Origin: Flammeovirgaceae bacterium | GTDB lineage: Bacteria; Bacteroidota; Bacteroidia; Cytophagales; Cyclobacteriaceae | Direction of reading: 5' to 3' | Assembly: GCA_021298015.1 (NCBI GenBank) | Contig: JAJTGY010000011.1 | Coordinates: 1-64,000, forward strand | Length of the DNA: 64,000 bases | Shown: positions 9,001-17,633 of the stretch, piece by piece | Numbering within the stretch: the first letter of the stretch is position 1 | Layout of the letters: every line of letters starts with the position of its first letter | Position numbers and translations under genes: made by a program | The notes under the pieces: model-generated | The model's input: only the letters and a program-made list of their open reading frames with translations | Databases searched by the model: none | What the model was told of the DNA's origin: nothing

Positions 9001-10464
9001 TTGGATGACATCAAAGTGATTGCCGACATGAAACCGGATATGGATGCCACCGATGTCAGCGTTTTTAGCGCCCCGCAAGTGTCATTCAATACGGCTTTGG
9101 AAACTGAGTTTACGATGATCAATACGCAAGACCAGGTAAATGCCTATCGAATCCGGCTTCAAGAATTGAAATTGAGGAATGCGGGTACAGACGTACCCGC
9201 CAGTATTGAATGGAACGCGAGTCGTGATGTAGCTGTGCTGCGCACGGCCGAAGTCTTACCTCCGCAGGCTAACTTGTTGTTTACAGCCAAGGTTTTTTGG
9301 GAAAAGAAAAACAGCAACGGATCTTGGGAAGTTATCAAAGAAAATGGACAGATAGTCTATGAAGTGAAGGAGATGAAGTTTACCACGGGCATTGCACCGT
9401 CCTTCATTCCTGATGAAAACGTGGCCTTTAGTTATCCCGTTAAGCGCCAATATTACGTCCACATCAACGAATCTGGGGTGGGTTACGTGAAATTGAAAAT
9501 GGGTCAAAACTACTTGTTTGCAGATCAGACGAACGGAGTCAGTTGGACCTATCTTGCGCGATTTGTTCAGCCCGGAGGTTCTGCTCTTGAGGTGCCGCTT
9601 CAATATGATGCTGCCAGGAAGCAGGTAAATTTTCAATTGCCTCAAACATTAAGTCGCCAGGCTGTTTATCGTTTGGTATTTGTGAAACGTCCGCCCGCCA
9701 CCAATGCGATTGATCAGAATGTAATACGCAGCAATGTTAAAGTTGAATCTGGCGAAGGAAATGAAACCACCGTGGCGTCCAACACGCTGGAAGGTTCGTT
9801 GACGCAAAGCATAGAAAAAGAGATCTACTCCAGTCTTTTCCGCACGAGCCAGTTCGGGACGTTTGCAGAGCGATGGAGTTCTTTTGAGGCCGGCCAGGAT
9901 GTATTTGATGTTGCGAGGGGTTATGTGGCGGTTATCGGAAAAAGGGGTATGTTAAGCGAAATGCTGGATGAAGCCGAACTGGGCTTAACCGGCCAACCGG
10001 GTCTTGTTCAAGTGCAAGCTCTGCCTGAGACGCAGTGGTTTCGCGACCGGGTCTCGCCCCTATTGTACGACACTTATCCTTTGTCTAAGGAGATCACGAT
10101 CGGCTGGCGGGAGCCTGACGTCCTGGGTATTCGTCCTTTGAAAGGCGTCTCGTTGCGAAACGATCAGGGAAATTTCAAGCTTGAAGATGCGATGGTGTCA
10201 AGCGGTCAAGCGCGTGCCAGAAGTGGATCGGTGGTGCTGGGTTATTTCATTTCGTTTTATTCGTATTGGGATTACGAAGAGCTGAAAAACAAGGCTGCGG
10301 CTCTGTACCTGGATAAATGGAATTCGGCTCCACCTGCAGCCCGAAATCTTATTTTGCAGTCGTATACCGATCTACTTAAAGATAACTATCCGGTGGAAGT
10401 CACGTACACCCTTCCAGGTGCTATTCAGCCAACGTATCGCGGAAAAGTCTCCATCCGTTTTTAA
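6067..10464 (+). CDS. Large secreted protein of unknown family (1465 residues)
   Basis: I do not recognise this protein. The start at ATG 6067 opens directly into a signal peptide (MRLICTCLLVSVFSMALAQ); an in-frame GTG at 6040 would add nine polar residues in front. The mature chain is beta-rich with alternating hydrophobic residues and few cysteines. It contains glycine-rich stretches that look like repeated sheet modules (for example around residues 600-700). There is no obvious T9SS sorting domain, no lipobox and no transmembrane helix after the signal, so it may stay in the periplasm or belong to an envelope complex. Three bases separate its stop from the fibronectin type III gene, and it is divergent from the SprB-repeat/TANFOR pair, so all four genes may serve one envelope structure. 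That grouping is inference from position. Confidence 0.85.
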   Translation: MRLICTCLLVSVFSMALAQEGTYRQLTPFEIHIHSLCKEIVESGKTVDRLTESDFADLPLGIARQVGGGTYVVAIDSAYSTEQGWFLSAYMSVTFPGSTQPLAFAAKNIGFNAGGLSTTSQVRLLLASPLTFPLSEHVDLELPADGRNFVEFDCNGFRSVNLKGNFFFSEATFRPDEELAKGETRVKATFEVNTGDLNNIMVGVNITPFQIVGLDDLAFEVKNATVDMSDLINPPGLVLSPEYQQTYGQDIWLWRGFYLQEVAVRLRGFSRPPQSPPSLEARNLLIDDLGVSGTFTAANFMALQQGSAGGWPISIDRLSVKLMFSRVAGGSLSGLLQVPFLGENPVAYSAQMEQVADQLNYKFAVATGEDVEFKTPLLATLRISKGSLISIEKINGQLIASTSLHGVLSLGAEGVSVSDIQFQDLRLTTRRPYVEGGVFSTQSSKQPKAAGFPVRIDSIRLRIYQGQIGLGLRVALNFMGADDKGFSAETYVQVLAAVREIPGSSNPAEVTQMEPARQEWKFEKVQFHDIMLEANTTAFTLKGRLTIFRNDPTYGDGFRGLLGMTIGEVLKNPINVTAYFGSTDAFRYWHFDAYVGLGKPIPVAGPIQIIGLTGGASYRMRRSQPFTPDFAVLNKTSDKAPPADTRFAFLPDGNSGLTFMAGVTLIMSTDNVFNADALLEVAFNDRGGIRYVNFRGAGYFFTATKERDRSAGDKATPSSVSAPVFASLNVIFDNEKSIFHANLKTYVNLAGVIRGVGPNGMVGEAVIHVDPRDWYVYIGRPTQMFGIDVARLAVAQTYFMIGTKVENIPPPPDEVREIFKDIDPGLMRNESALASGRGFALGAHFRVGVSSFDSNGRSKIRPFYFIIAVRAGTDVMLRDFGNAYCVGRSGKIGVDGWYASGQAYVFLKGKVGIIVKKKEFDIVSLGAAALLQAKLPNPTWLKGQIGGSYRILGGLVKGKFNIKLTVGEECEVINPGGELDDIKVIADMKPDMDATDVSVFSAPQVSFNTALETEFTMINTQDQVNAYRIRLQELKLRNAGTDVPASIEWNASRDVAVLRTAEVLPPQANLLFTAKVFWEKKNSNGSWEVIKENGQIVYEVKEMKFTTGIAPSFIPDENVAFSYPVKRQYYVHINESGVGYVKLKMGQNYLFADQTNGVSWTYLARFVQPGGSALEVPLQYDAARKQVNFQLPQTLSRQAVYRLVFVKRPPATNAIDQNVIRSNVKVESGEGNETTVASNTLEGSLTQSIEKEIYSSLFRTSQFGTFAERWSSFEAGQDVFDVARGYVAVIGKRGMLSEMLDEAELGLTGQPGLVQVQALPETQWFRDRVSPLLYDTYPLSKEITIGWREPDVLGIRPLKGVSLRNDQGNFKLEDAMVSSGQARARSGSVVLGYFISFYSYWDYEELKNKAAALYLDKWNSAPPAARNLILQSYTDLLKDNYPVEVTYTLPGAIQPTYRGKVSIRF

Positions 10465-10467
10465 CCT

Positions 10468-12510
10468 ATGGTGAAAGGTCTTCTGTACTTTATCTTGCTT
10501 ACGTTGCCTACCACTGTACTTGGCCAAAGCACTGTACCGGGAATCAAGTTGCTTGTAAAATCGAAGCCCGAGGGCGTTTGGCTTCGATGGGCACCCACGG
10601 ATCCAACGGTTTGGCAGTTGGCAAACAAACATGGTTATCGCATTGAACGTTTCGCGCTTCTTCCCGATGGCAATCTGGAAAACCCGACAGGTGTTGCGAT
10701 GACGCCAACACCGGTTAGACCGGCCAATCAGTCAGAATTGATCGCGCTCGCAACATCAGTGCCCGAAGCGGAAGCACTGAGCGAAATTTTGTACGGAACA
10801 GAGTCGATGTCCGGTGCACGCGCACCAATATTAAATCAACGCGCTGAATCCGAAAACAAGTTTGGCGTTGCGCTGCTGATTTGTGATCTATCGAGGGAAA
10901 CGGCACGTGCTGCAGGACTATTTTTTGTTGACCAAACAGCCGAAAAGGGAAGACGATACATTTACCGGGTTAAATTGAATTTTGAGCTCAAAGGATTTTC
11001 GATTGAGCCGGGGATTGCCGTGCATACGCATGGGCCGGAAGAACCACTTCCCCGGCATACTGAACTTAAGGGTGATTTCAGGGACCGAACGGCTGCTTTA
11101 AGTTGGCCAACACTCCTTGACAAAGGTATTTATACCGCCTACCATATCGAACGATCAATTTCAGGGGGGCCTTATGAGCGAATGACAGATTTGCCGTACG
11201 TTCATATGTCTGAAAAGCCGGGAAACGAGACTGCATTTTTTGTTGATAGTCTTCGGGAAAATGGCGTGGAGCATGCGTACCGAATTGCGGGCGTAACTCC
11301 GTTTGGCGAGGTTGGTCCATTTTCGAATGAAGCAAAGGGCCGTGGGCGAGAAAGCCTGGTCGGGTTTCTTGTGCTTCGTGAGATTGAAATCAGGGAGAAT
11401 CGTATTGCGTTTCTGGAGTGGGAATTTCCGCAGCCGGCCGAGCGCCTGATTGGGGGTTTTCGTATGGCCAGGTCACCCGATGCGGAGGGCCCGTATGAAG
11501 ATATAGGCGCTTTGCTCAATCCCACGGTTCGAAAAGGCATGGACGAGCCCAAAACAAACAACTCCTTTTATATTGTACGGGCGTTGGATAATGCGGGAAA
11601 TGAACTCACACGTTCGTTTCCTTTTTTGGCACACCTTGAGGATAATATACCTCCAGTTGCACCTGCAGGTGTAAGGGCGACCATTAGTTCAAAAGGGCGG
11701 GTGACTATCCAATGGGAACAAAACCAGGAGTCTGATTTGCAAGGGTATCGGGTCTTTAGGTCCAATTCAGCGAATGAAGAGGTTGTGGAAGTTACTCGCA
11801 GTCTTTTGTCAACATCCGAATTTGCTGATTCGGTTGAACTGGTCCAGTTAAATCGGAAAATCTATTATCGCATTGCAGCGGTAGACCAGAACTTCAATGT
11901 CTCCGACTATTCTGATTGGGTATGGGTGCTGAGGCCGGATGTAATCCCTCCGGCCAAGCCGGTTATAGTGTCTACCCGAATGGCCGATGGTGGTATCCGA
12001 TTGGACTGTACACCCAGTGCGAGTATAGACGTAGCGGTTTACCAACTAGTGAGACATACTATTGATGATTCTGTAAGAGTTGTTCTGAAGCAATGGCCGG
12101 TTACCCGTCAGGATTTCGGTTTTGAGGATAAACAACTCGAACTCGGAAAAACGTATCGTTTCCAGTTGATTGCTAAAGATAGTGCAGGTAATTCAGCAAG
12201 TGATCTTTCAGGAGAATTATTGTATGAGACAGGAGTCCGCCCGGCTGTTGGGGAGCTTGCCTACAACGTGGATCGGGAAAAGAAGGAGATATCTCTCAAA
12301 TGGAATTCAAGTGCAGGCGCTGTGAAGACATTGGTTTACCGCAGGATCAATGATGGAAAATTTACACTTTACCAGACACTTGCCGGAACGGCCACAGCGT
12401 TTTCCGATAGGCAACTCGCCATTAATAATACCTATAGCTACCGGCTGCAATTGGTTTTCAAGAGCGGGGTTAAATCTGAAATCTCTAAAGTTGTAACAGC
12501 AACGTATTGA
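10468..12510 (+). CDS. Secreted fibronectin type III-repeat protein
   Basis: This 680-residue protein has a signal peptide (MVKGLLYFILLTLPTTVLGQ) and then about five fibronectin type III-like modules. They show the usual pattern of an early tryptophan strand (ALSWP, FLEWEF, TIQWEQN, SLKWNS) and a late Y-x-Y/F-R/Q-I/L-x-A strand (HAYRIAGV, YYRIAAVD, YRFQLIAK, YSYRLQLV). Two modules are introduced by IPPVAPAG and IPPAKP. No sorting domain or enzymatic motif is visible, so it is probably a structural or binding partner. It starts three bases after the stop of the preceding giant secreted protein and is likely co-transcribed with it. It ends 37 bases before the converging CHAT gene. The exact number of modules is uncertain. 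Confidence 0.88.
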   Translation: MVKGLLYFILLTLPTTVLGQSTVPGIKLLVKSKPEGVWLRWAPTDPTVWQLANKHGYRIERFALLPDGNLENPTGVAMTPTPVRPANQSELIALATSVPEAEALSEILYGTESMSGARAPILNQRAESENKFGVALLICDLSRETARAAGLFFVDQTAEKGRRYIYRVKLNFELKGFSIEPGIAVHTHGPEEPLPRHTELKGDFRDRTAALSWPTLLDKGIYTAYHIERSISGGPYERMTDLPYVHMSEKPGNETAFFVDSLRENGVEHAYRIAGVTPFGEVGPFSNEAKGRGRESLVGFLVLREIEIRENRIAFLEWEFPQPAERLIGGFRMARSPDAEGPYEDIGALLNPTVRKGMDEPKTNNSFYIVRALDNAGNELTRSFPFLAHLEDNIPPVAPAGVRATISSKGRVTIQWEQNQESDLQGYRVFRSNSANEEVVEVTRSLLSTSEFADSVELVQLNRKIYYRIAAVDQNFNVSDYSDWVWVLRPDVIPPAKPVIVSTRMADGGIRLDCTPSASIDVAVYQLVRHTIDDSVRVVLKQWPVTRQDFGFEDKQLELGKTYRFQLIAKDSAGNSASDLSGELLYETGVRPAVGELAYNVDREKKEISLKWNSSAGAVKTLVYRRINDGKFTLYQTLAGTATAFSDRQLAINNTYSYRLQLVFKSGVKSEISKVVTATY

Positions 12511-12547
12511 CCGGGCATTCGCACTACTTCCCGCCCCAACTTCAGTG

Positions 12548-15500
12548 TCACTCCAACCCAATCAGCATAAACGCGCCCCAGTAAATGGGTTCGGGGTACT
12601 CGTTGCGCAGTTCTTTTTTGGCCTCAATAAAACTGAGGCGCATGTTGCCCGAGCTCAGCCACTTTTGGTAGAAGTTGAGAATGAGCTTTTGGGTGGCCTC
12701 ATCATCTACTTTAAACATACTCATGATGAGTACCTTGGCACCCGCCACCAGAAACGCGCGCTGCAGGCCGTACACACCCTCGCCATTGGAAATTTCGCCC
12801 AGGCCCGTTTCGCAGGCACTCAACACCACCAGGTCGGTCTGGTCAAGGTTCAGGTTCATGGCTTCGTAGGCAGTGAGTATCCCATTTTCAATATTGTAAT
12901 TGAACTTCGTCTGGTCCAGAATGTCGCCCGCACCTTTCAAGAGCAAACCGGATTTCAGCAGCGGGTTCTCTGTCATCATAGCTTCGTTGGCGGTGAGCTT
13001 GGCCAGCTCATCGGCCGTGAGGGCCGGGGTGTAAAAACCGTGGGTGGCAATGTGGAAGATCTTGGGATTCTCCAGCGCTTTCACCTGCTCTTCACTGGCC
13101 TCTTTCTCCATGTATTCTCTCGTGGTCCAGCCTTTTTGTTTCAGCAACTGGTCTAATTCCTGTACTTCTTTTTCTGTTCCGGGCAATTGCGAAACGCTGT
13201 TGCTGGCGCTGGCTGCCAGGTAAAAGGTGGGGTTACCGAACATGGTGGCGCTTTTGCCGGGCATGCCGGCCTTGCCTTTCACCTTGCGGAAGTACAGGTC
13301 TTTGGTGTTGTTCACCATCACAATGTTGGAGTTGTCAATCACGAATTTGCCGTCCGGGGTGCGGATGGCCTCCAGGTTCAACTGGTTATAAACGCCATCG
13401 GGTGAAAGAAAAATAGTGCTGTACTGCCCGATCTCTTTCTGTATGGGCTCCCAAAACACTTTATACGACACGTTATCGGGCAGCCTGTTGTCGATGGCGT
13501 TGCGGAAGAACCGGAAGTAACGTGTTTCCATGCGGTGCCCCTCGGGCAATTCAATCACTTTCGGTCGGGCGTTGTCGGCTTTGACATAGAGCGCCACGTA
13601 AATTACGCTATCGGTAAAGCTGTGGTTAAAGTGGCGGAACCGGAGCATTTCTACAGCCACTTCGTTTTTGCCTAGTGATTTTTGAACGTTCTCGTACGTC
13701 ACTTTTTTGTTCTCAAAGCTCTGGCCGAACAATTCCGATTTCTCGCTCAGTTCCCGCTCCAATCGCTCAACTTCGGTCGTCAGCGCGCCCACATCAATGC
13801 CGTTGTCGGTCATCTGCTGATTACTCATCGAAAGGGCATTGGTCAGGTATTCTTTTTTCTCCACCCACAAGTTATAGGCTGCTTTCAGGTTTTCGTCTTG
13901 GCTGTTGAGGATGCGTTCGCGGATTTTGATAGAGGAACTTAACAGCAGGGCTTTGGTGAGCAACTGGTAGTTGTACACTTTACCGGCCAGGTTGCGGAAG
14001 TCTTCGAGCTGGCTAAACGCCAAGGTGTTGTAAAACTCAAAGTCCGCCTTGATGGTATTCCAGTATTTCGCTTTTTCGCGTTCGCTTAAGGCAGGAAAGT
14101 ACTGCTTAATGAAGTTTTCGTAGGTGTTGAGGGCCGTCTCAATGTTACGCTTGGCTGATTTGTAATCTTTTTCCATGTAGTACACCCGGGCTATTTTGGA
14201 AAGCACTTTGATGTACTCGGGGTGGGTTTTGTTGAAGTAGGCCTCGTAGGTTTTGATTCCCTGCTTGTAGAAGTTGTCGGCCTGCTTGTAGTTTTTTAAC
14301 TGGTAATACACGTCACCGGTCAACACATAGATGCTGGCTTCATTGATACTTCGGGTACCGGTTTTTTCGCGCCAGATGCCCTGGGCCTGCGTGAGGGCTT
14401 GAAAGGCCTTATCAAACTTACGTTCGGCAATGTGGAGCACGGCCAGGTTCTTGAGCAGTTCGGCATACAGCGGGGTCTTGTTGCCCAAACGTTCGCCTAC
14501 AATCTGCTGGGCTTCGGTCATGATTATCTCTGCCTCCGCCCGGTTGTCGCCCTTGTAGAATTTGCACAAGGCCAGTTGCGACAGCGATTTGGCCACCTCG
14601 ATGTGTTTGCGCCCGAATTGTCTCTCCTGACTGGTAATGGCTTTCAGGAGGAGTTGCTCGGCATTTTCGTAATCGCCAATGGCATAGTCGATATCGGCCA
14701 GCAGTTTTTTGGTGGGAGCGCTTTTCGTGGACTTCTCTCCATACACGCTATTGGCGATTTGGTTAGCCCGCTGGGCAATTTTTTCAGCCTGGGTATAGTC
14801 GCCCTGCGCCAGTCGCAACCGCCCCTGGTTCACGAGGGGATCAATCAATCGCACCGAGCTGGCACCGTAGAGTTTTTCCCACTCCGTCAAAAGTTTCTCC
14901 AGTAGGTCTTCGGTGACGGAGTAGCGCCCCAATTGAATAAACAGGCTGGAAAGTTCCTGTGCGGTGGTCAGCTCATCGATGTTGAGTTTCGCATCGGCTT
15001 TGGAGATGATGCGGGCGGAGCGGTCCAGTTCATCCTGAGCTTCTTCGAATAGTCCCTTGAGGCCGAGGAGGTTGGCGTTGGTTTCAATGGCATTGGCCAG
15101 CGGGCCCTTAACGAATTCATTTTCTTTGGATTCATCGCGCAGGATGGGAATAGCAGCCCCGAGATTTTCCTCGGCTTTTTCGTATTGTCCCATTTTAATT
15201 TGCAGCTTGGCGATGTTGGTCATCTCGGTGGCGTATTCATAGTCTTTATTGCTATACTTCGCATTGGCCAAAAATTTGGCTTTTTCAAGTGTTTCGGTGG
15301 CTTCGCGGTACCGGTCGGTCAGCTCGTAGTACATCGCCAGGTGATTGAGGATTTTCAAATGATCTTTTTGCCAGGGGCCAATCTGCGGGGCTACAATCTT
15401 GATGTAGCTTTCTTCGTAAATCTCTCCCGCGTCTGAAATTTTATCGGTGAAGTCGAGCAGGAAGTTCGCCATTTTTGCCTTCGCCAGATGAGTCTCCGGA

Positions 15501-16756
15501 GCATCGGCACCCAGCAAAGCGGTTTTAATTTCGATAATCTGCTTTCGGTACTCTTCTGCTTTGACGTATTTCTTGTCATACACCGACAACTCATACAGAA
15601 AATCATACACCTCGGCTGTGAGCAAATTGTTTTTGGGTAACGACTGGCTTCCAGAAAGAAGTTTAATGGCATCAGTTTCCAGATTCCTGGTTTTTTCCCG
15701 GCTCAGCTTGCTATCAAACTCGACTGCCTTTACCCGCACGTTGTAGATGCTCTCATCCGGGAAGGCCGCCTTCATCATCTTTTTATACTCCAGCTTTACG
15801 TTCAGGTATTTCGATTGATTTCCCTCCCGTAACAATTCGGCCAGGTATACTTCATACAGCTCAATGCCGATGTAGTGTGACGATTTGTACTCGGCTTTCA
15901 AGTCGTTGAGCATGTCCGGTGGATCGAGTTCTTTGGGCAAATTGGTGCCGTGGCCAAGCAGAATTCTGGCCATTTTCAGGCGGAGCGTGATGTTATAGAT
16001 GTTGAACTTTCCCAACTTGCTTTTGGTCCACGGCTCAGCAAATACATACACGCTATCCGCGGCATTTTGGCTACCGCGTTTTCCCAGGGCTTCGGTCATC
16101 AGCGTCAGGTAGCGGGCGTATTCCTCAAATCGCACCTTGGCCTCTTCGTCCGACAACTTTCGACTTTTTAGTGCGCCATTGTTGTCTACATAGGTTTCCT
16201 GTTTCACGGCCCGCCCGGCAAAAAACTTTTCGCGTTCCCGCAACAAGTCAATAGCCTGGGTATAATACCCCTGGCCGGTGAGGGTTTCGGCAAACGCAAG
16301 ATCCCAGCGCGCTTTTTGGGCTTCCGTTAACTGGCCAGAGGTGTCTCCAACCTTTTTGGCGCGTTCCAATACGGTGCGGGCATTCCAAAACGTGCCGTTC
16401 AGGTTATTTAATTCAGCGGCCACCACCAGCATCAGATAGTGCGCCACGCTGTTTTCTCCATTAATCGAAACGCTGGTGCGAAGGGCTTCCTCCACATTGA
16501 GTTCGAAATCACTCACCAGCCCGGACGCCAGGCTGTATTTGGCCAGCATCATGTGGTAAGCGGGCGTGTACTTGTTGGACTTGCCCAACTTGCCAGCCGC
16601 TTTCTTCTGAAACTTGCCCAGCGAGGCAATTGCCTTTTTGTAGTCTCCGGACTTGTAGGCGGCCTCGGCCGCAGCAATCATCTTATCATATTTAGCCTGC
16701 GCCTGGGCCTGAAAGGCTAAGGTGAAGCAAACCAACACGGCTGCCATTCTTTTCAT
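12548..16756 (-). CDS. Secreted TPR-CHAT domain protein (caspase-like peptidase fold)
   Basis: A 1402-residue protein starts with a signal peptide (MKRMAAVLVCFTLAFQAQAQA). Residues about 25-950 are helical repeats of the tetratricopeptide type (for example YEKAEENLGAA, YENAEQLLLKA, YKQADNFYKQG). The C-terminal 350 residues are a CHAT domain, a relative of caspases and separase. Its two catalytic residues are present: His1239 in KIFHIATHGFY and Cys1315 in VVLSACETGLGE. Active CHAT proteins cleave protein targets, often controlled by the TPR part. Here the signal peptide puts the enzyme in the periplasm or outside the cell, unlike the cytoplasmic CHAT proteases of CRISPR-linked or gasdermin systems. 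Its substrate is unknown; the neighbouring secreted proteins are candidates only by position. Confidence 0.93.
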   Translation of the reverse strand: MKRMAAVLVCFTLAFQAQAQAKYDKMIAAAEAAYKSGDYKKAIASLGKFQKKAAGKLGKSNKYTPAYHMMLAKYSLASGLVSDFELNVEEALRTSVSINGENSVAHYLMLVVAAELNNLNGTFWNARTVLERAKKVGDTSGQLTEAQKARWDLAFAETLTGQGYYTQAIDLLREREKFFAGRAVKQETYVDNNGALKSRKLSDEEAKVRFEEYARYLTLMTEALGKRGSQNAADSVYVFAEPWTKSKLGKFNIYNITLRLKMARILLGHGTNLPKELDPPDMLNDLKAEYKSSHYIGIELYEVYLAELLREGNQSKYLNVKLEYKKMMKAAFPDESIYNVRVKAVEFDSKLSREKTRNLETDAIKLLSGSQSLPKNNLLTAEVYDFLYELSVYDKKYVKAEEYRKQIIEIKTALLGADAPETHLAKAKMANFLLDFTDKISDAGEIYEESYIKIVAPQIGPWQKDHLKILNHLAMYYELTDRYREATETLEKAKFLANAKYSNKDYEYATEMTNIAKLQIKMGQYEKAEENLGAAIPILRDESKENEFVKGPLANAIETNANLLGLKGLFEEAQDELDRSARIISKADAKLNIDELTTAQELSSLFIQLGRYSVTEDLLEKLLTEWEKLYGASSVRLIDPLVNQGRLRLAQGDYTQAEKIAQRANQIANSVYGEKSTKSAPTKKLLADIDYAIGDYENAEQLLLKAITSQERQFGRKHIEVAKSLSQLALCKFYKGDNRAEAEIIMTEAQQIVGERLGNKTPLYAELLKNLAVLHIAERKFDKAFQALTQAQGIWREKTGTRSINEASIYVLTGDVYYQLKNYKQADNFYKQGIKTYEAYFNKTHPEYIKVLSKIARVYYMEKDYKSAKRNIETALNTYENFIKQYFPALSEREKAKYWNTIKADFEFYNTLAFSQLEDFRNLAGKVYNYQLLTKALLLSSSIKIRERILNSQDENLKAAYNLWVEKKEYLTNALSMSNQQMTDNGIDVGALTTEVERLERELSEKSELFGQSFENKKVTYENVQKSLGKNEVAVEMLRFRHFNHSFTDSVIYVALYVKADNARPKVIELPEGHRMETRYFRFFRNAIDNRLPDNVSYKVFWEPIQKEIGQYSTIFLSPDGVYNQLNLEAIRTPDGKFVIDNSNIVMVNNTKDLYFRKVKGKAGMPGKSATMFGNPTFYLAASASNSVSQLPGTEKEVQELDQLLKQKGWTTREYMEKEASEEQVKALENPKIFHIATHGFYTPALTADELAKLTANEAMMTENPLLKSGLLLKGAGDILDQTKFNYNIENGILTAYEAMNLNLDQTDLVVLSACETGLGEISNGEGVYGLQRAFLVAGAKVLIMSMFKVDDEATQKLILNFYQKWLSSGNMRLSFIEAKKELRNEYPEPIYWGAFMLIGLE

Positions 16757-16816
16757 ACCAGATGGGGTTTTCCGGATAGGAAAAGTACGGAATTCGCGGG
16801 ATATCTGAGCAGCAGG

Positions 16817-17236
16817 TTACAGGCGGGTGGACTGCCGGTGCACGAGTTTCCAGCTTCGGCCGGTGCGCACATACAGTTCGGTGTACAACAGGCGAATTTC
16901 AAACGCCTGCCCATCGTTCATGATGCCGGCAAAACGCCCGCGGCCCACTACCCGAATGGTGAGCGGGTTGAGTTGCCGCGCCTGGGCGGAGTCGACCGTA
17001 ACCCCGGTGTAATTGAGTTTGCCGCTCTTCAGGTCATCAATCACTTCGGTTGACGTTTGTATCCAGCCGTTCGAATGAATGAACTGCAGTCGTGGATCAA
17101 GCATCTTCGTCAGGCTATCGTATTGCTTTTCGATCAGCCACTGAAATTTCTTGCGATGGAGTTCGTCTACCGTTTTTTCCATCGCGGTGGGGGCCTGGGC
17201 AACCACCAGCCCCGGCAGAAACGCCAGGTATAACAT
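16817..17236 (-). CDS. DUF4440 / NTF2-like secreted protein
   Basis: The product is 139 residues with a short signal peptide (MLYLAFLPGLVVAQA). The rest fits the cone-shaped NTF2/SnoaL fold of the DUF4440 family: an N-terminal helix with FQWLIEKQYDSLTKML, then DPRLQFIHSNGW, a threonine-rich linker, and closing strands TIRVVGRGRFAGIMNDGQ and YTELYVRTGRSWKLVHRQ. The family includes enzymes and binding proteins with very different roles, so no specific function can be given. It is the last gene of the leftward operon that begins with the alpha/beta hydrolases; four bases separate it from the unknown protein upstream. It is followed by the CHAT gene on the same strand after 60 bases. Confidence 0.85.
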   Translation of the reverse strand: MLYLAFLPGLVVAQAPTAMEKTVDELHRKKFQWLIEKQYDSLTKMLDPRLQFIHSNGWIQTSTEVIDDLKSGKLNYTGVTVDSAQARQLNPLTIRVVGRGRFAGIMNDGQAFEIRLLYTELYVRTGRSWKLVHRQSTRL

Positions 17237-17240
17237 CAGT

Positions 17241-17633
17241 CTAAAGCTCTACATGGTATACATCGCTTTCATTGCGTGCAATATTACGAACTTCAAAGCC
17301 GCCCGGTTGCTCAATTTCCTCCACCAGGTCAAACACACGGCAGGATTTGGGCAGCGAGCCGAAGATGAGCAGAAACGAAAAGGTCTTGCCATCCGGTATG
17401 GCGGTCCACACCGGGGCAAAGGAAATGTTTTCGGCATGGATGAGCGGTGCCCGGTTTGCCCCTTGCTGATCGATGAGAAACGTGGTTTTCCAGATGCGGA
17501 TGAGCATATCTTTATACGTGTTGTGAAAGTGACAGTGCACATAGATGTGCCCTTCTTCAATCACAATCGTTTTTTGCTCAAGGGCGATGTCGGTTTCCAC
17601 GCCCGGGGCAGGTGTGGGCAATCGGTTCGTCAT
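17241..17633 (-). CDS. Unknown 130-residue protein coupled to ridA
   Basis: I do not recognise this protein. The start is ATG 17633, which shares one base with the ridA stop (TGATG), so translation is coupled; nine extra in-frame residues upstream are not needed. The chain is a small mostly-beta domain without signal peptide: ALEQKTIVIEEGHIYVHCHF at residues about 16-35, a helix-like middle (MLIRIWKTTFLIDQQGA), SFLLIFGSLPKSCRVFDLVEE, and a conserved-looking tail (PGGFEVRNIARNES). The tail and the single domain suggest a soluble cytoplasmic protein. Its place directly between ridA and the DUF4440 gene is the only functional hint. Confidence 0.75.
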   Translation of the reverse strand: MTNRLPTPAPGVETDIALEQKTIVIEEGHIYVHCHFHNTYKDMLIRIWKTTFLIDQQGANRAPLIHAENISFAPVWTAIPDGKTFSFLLIFGSLPKSCRVFDLVEEIEQPGGFEVRNIARNESDVYHVEL

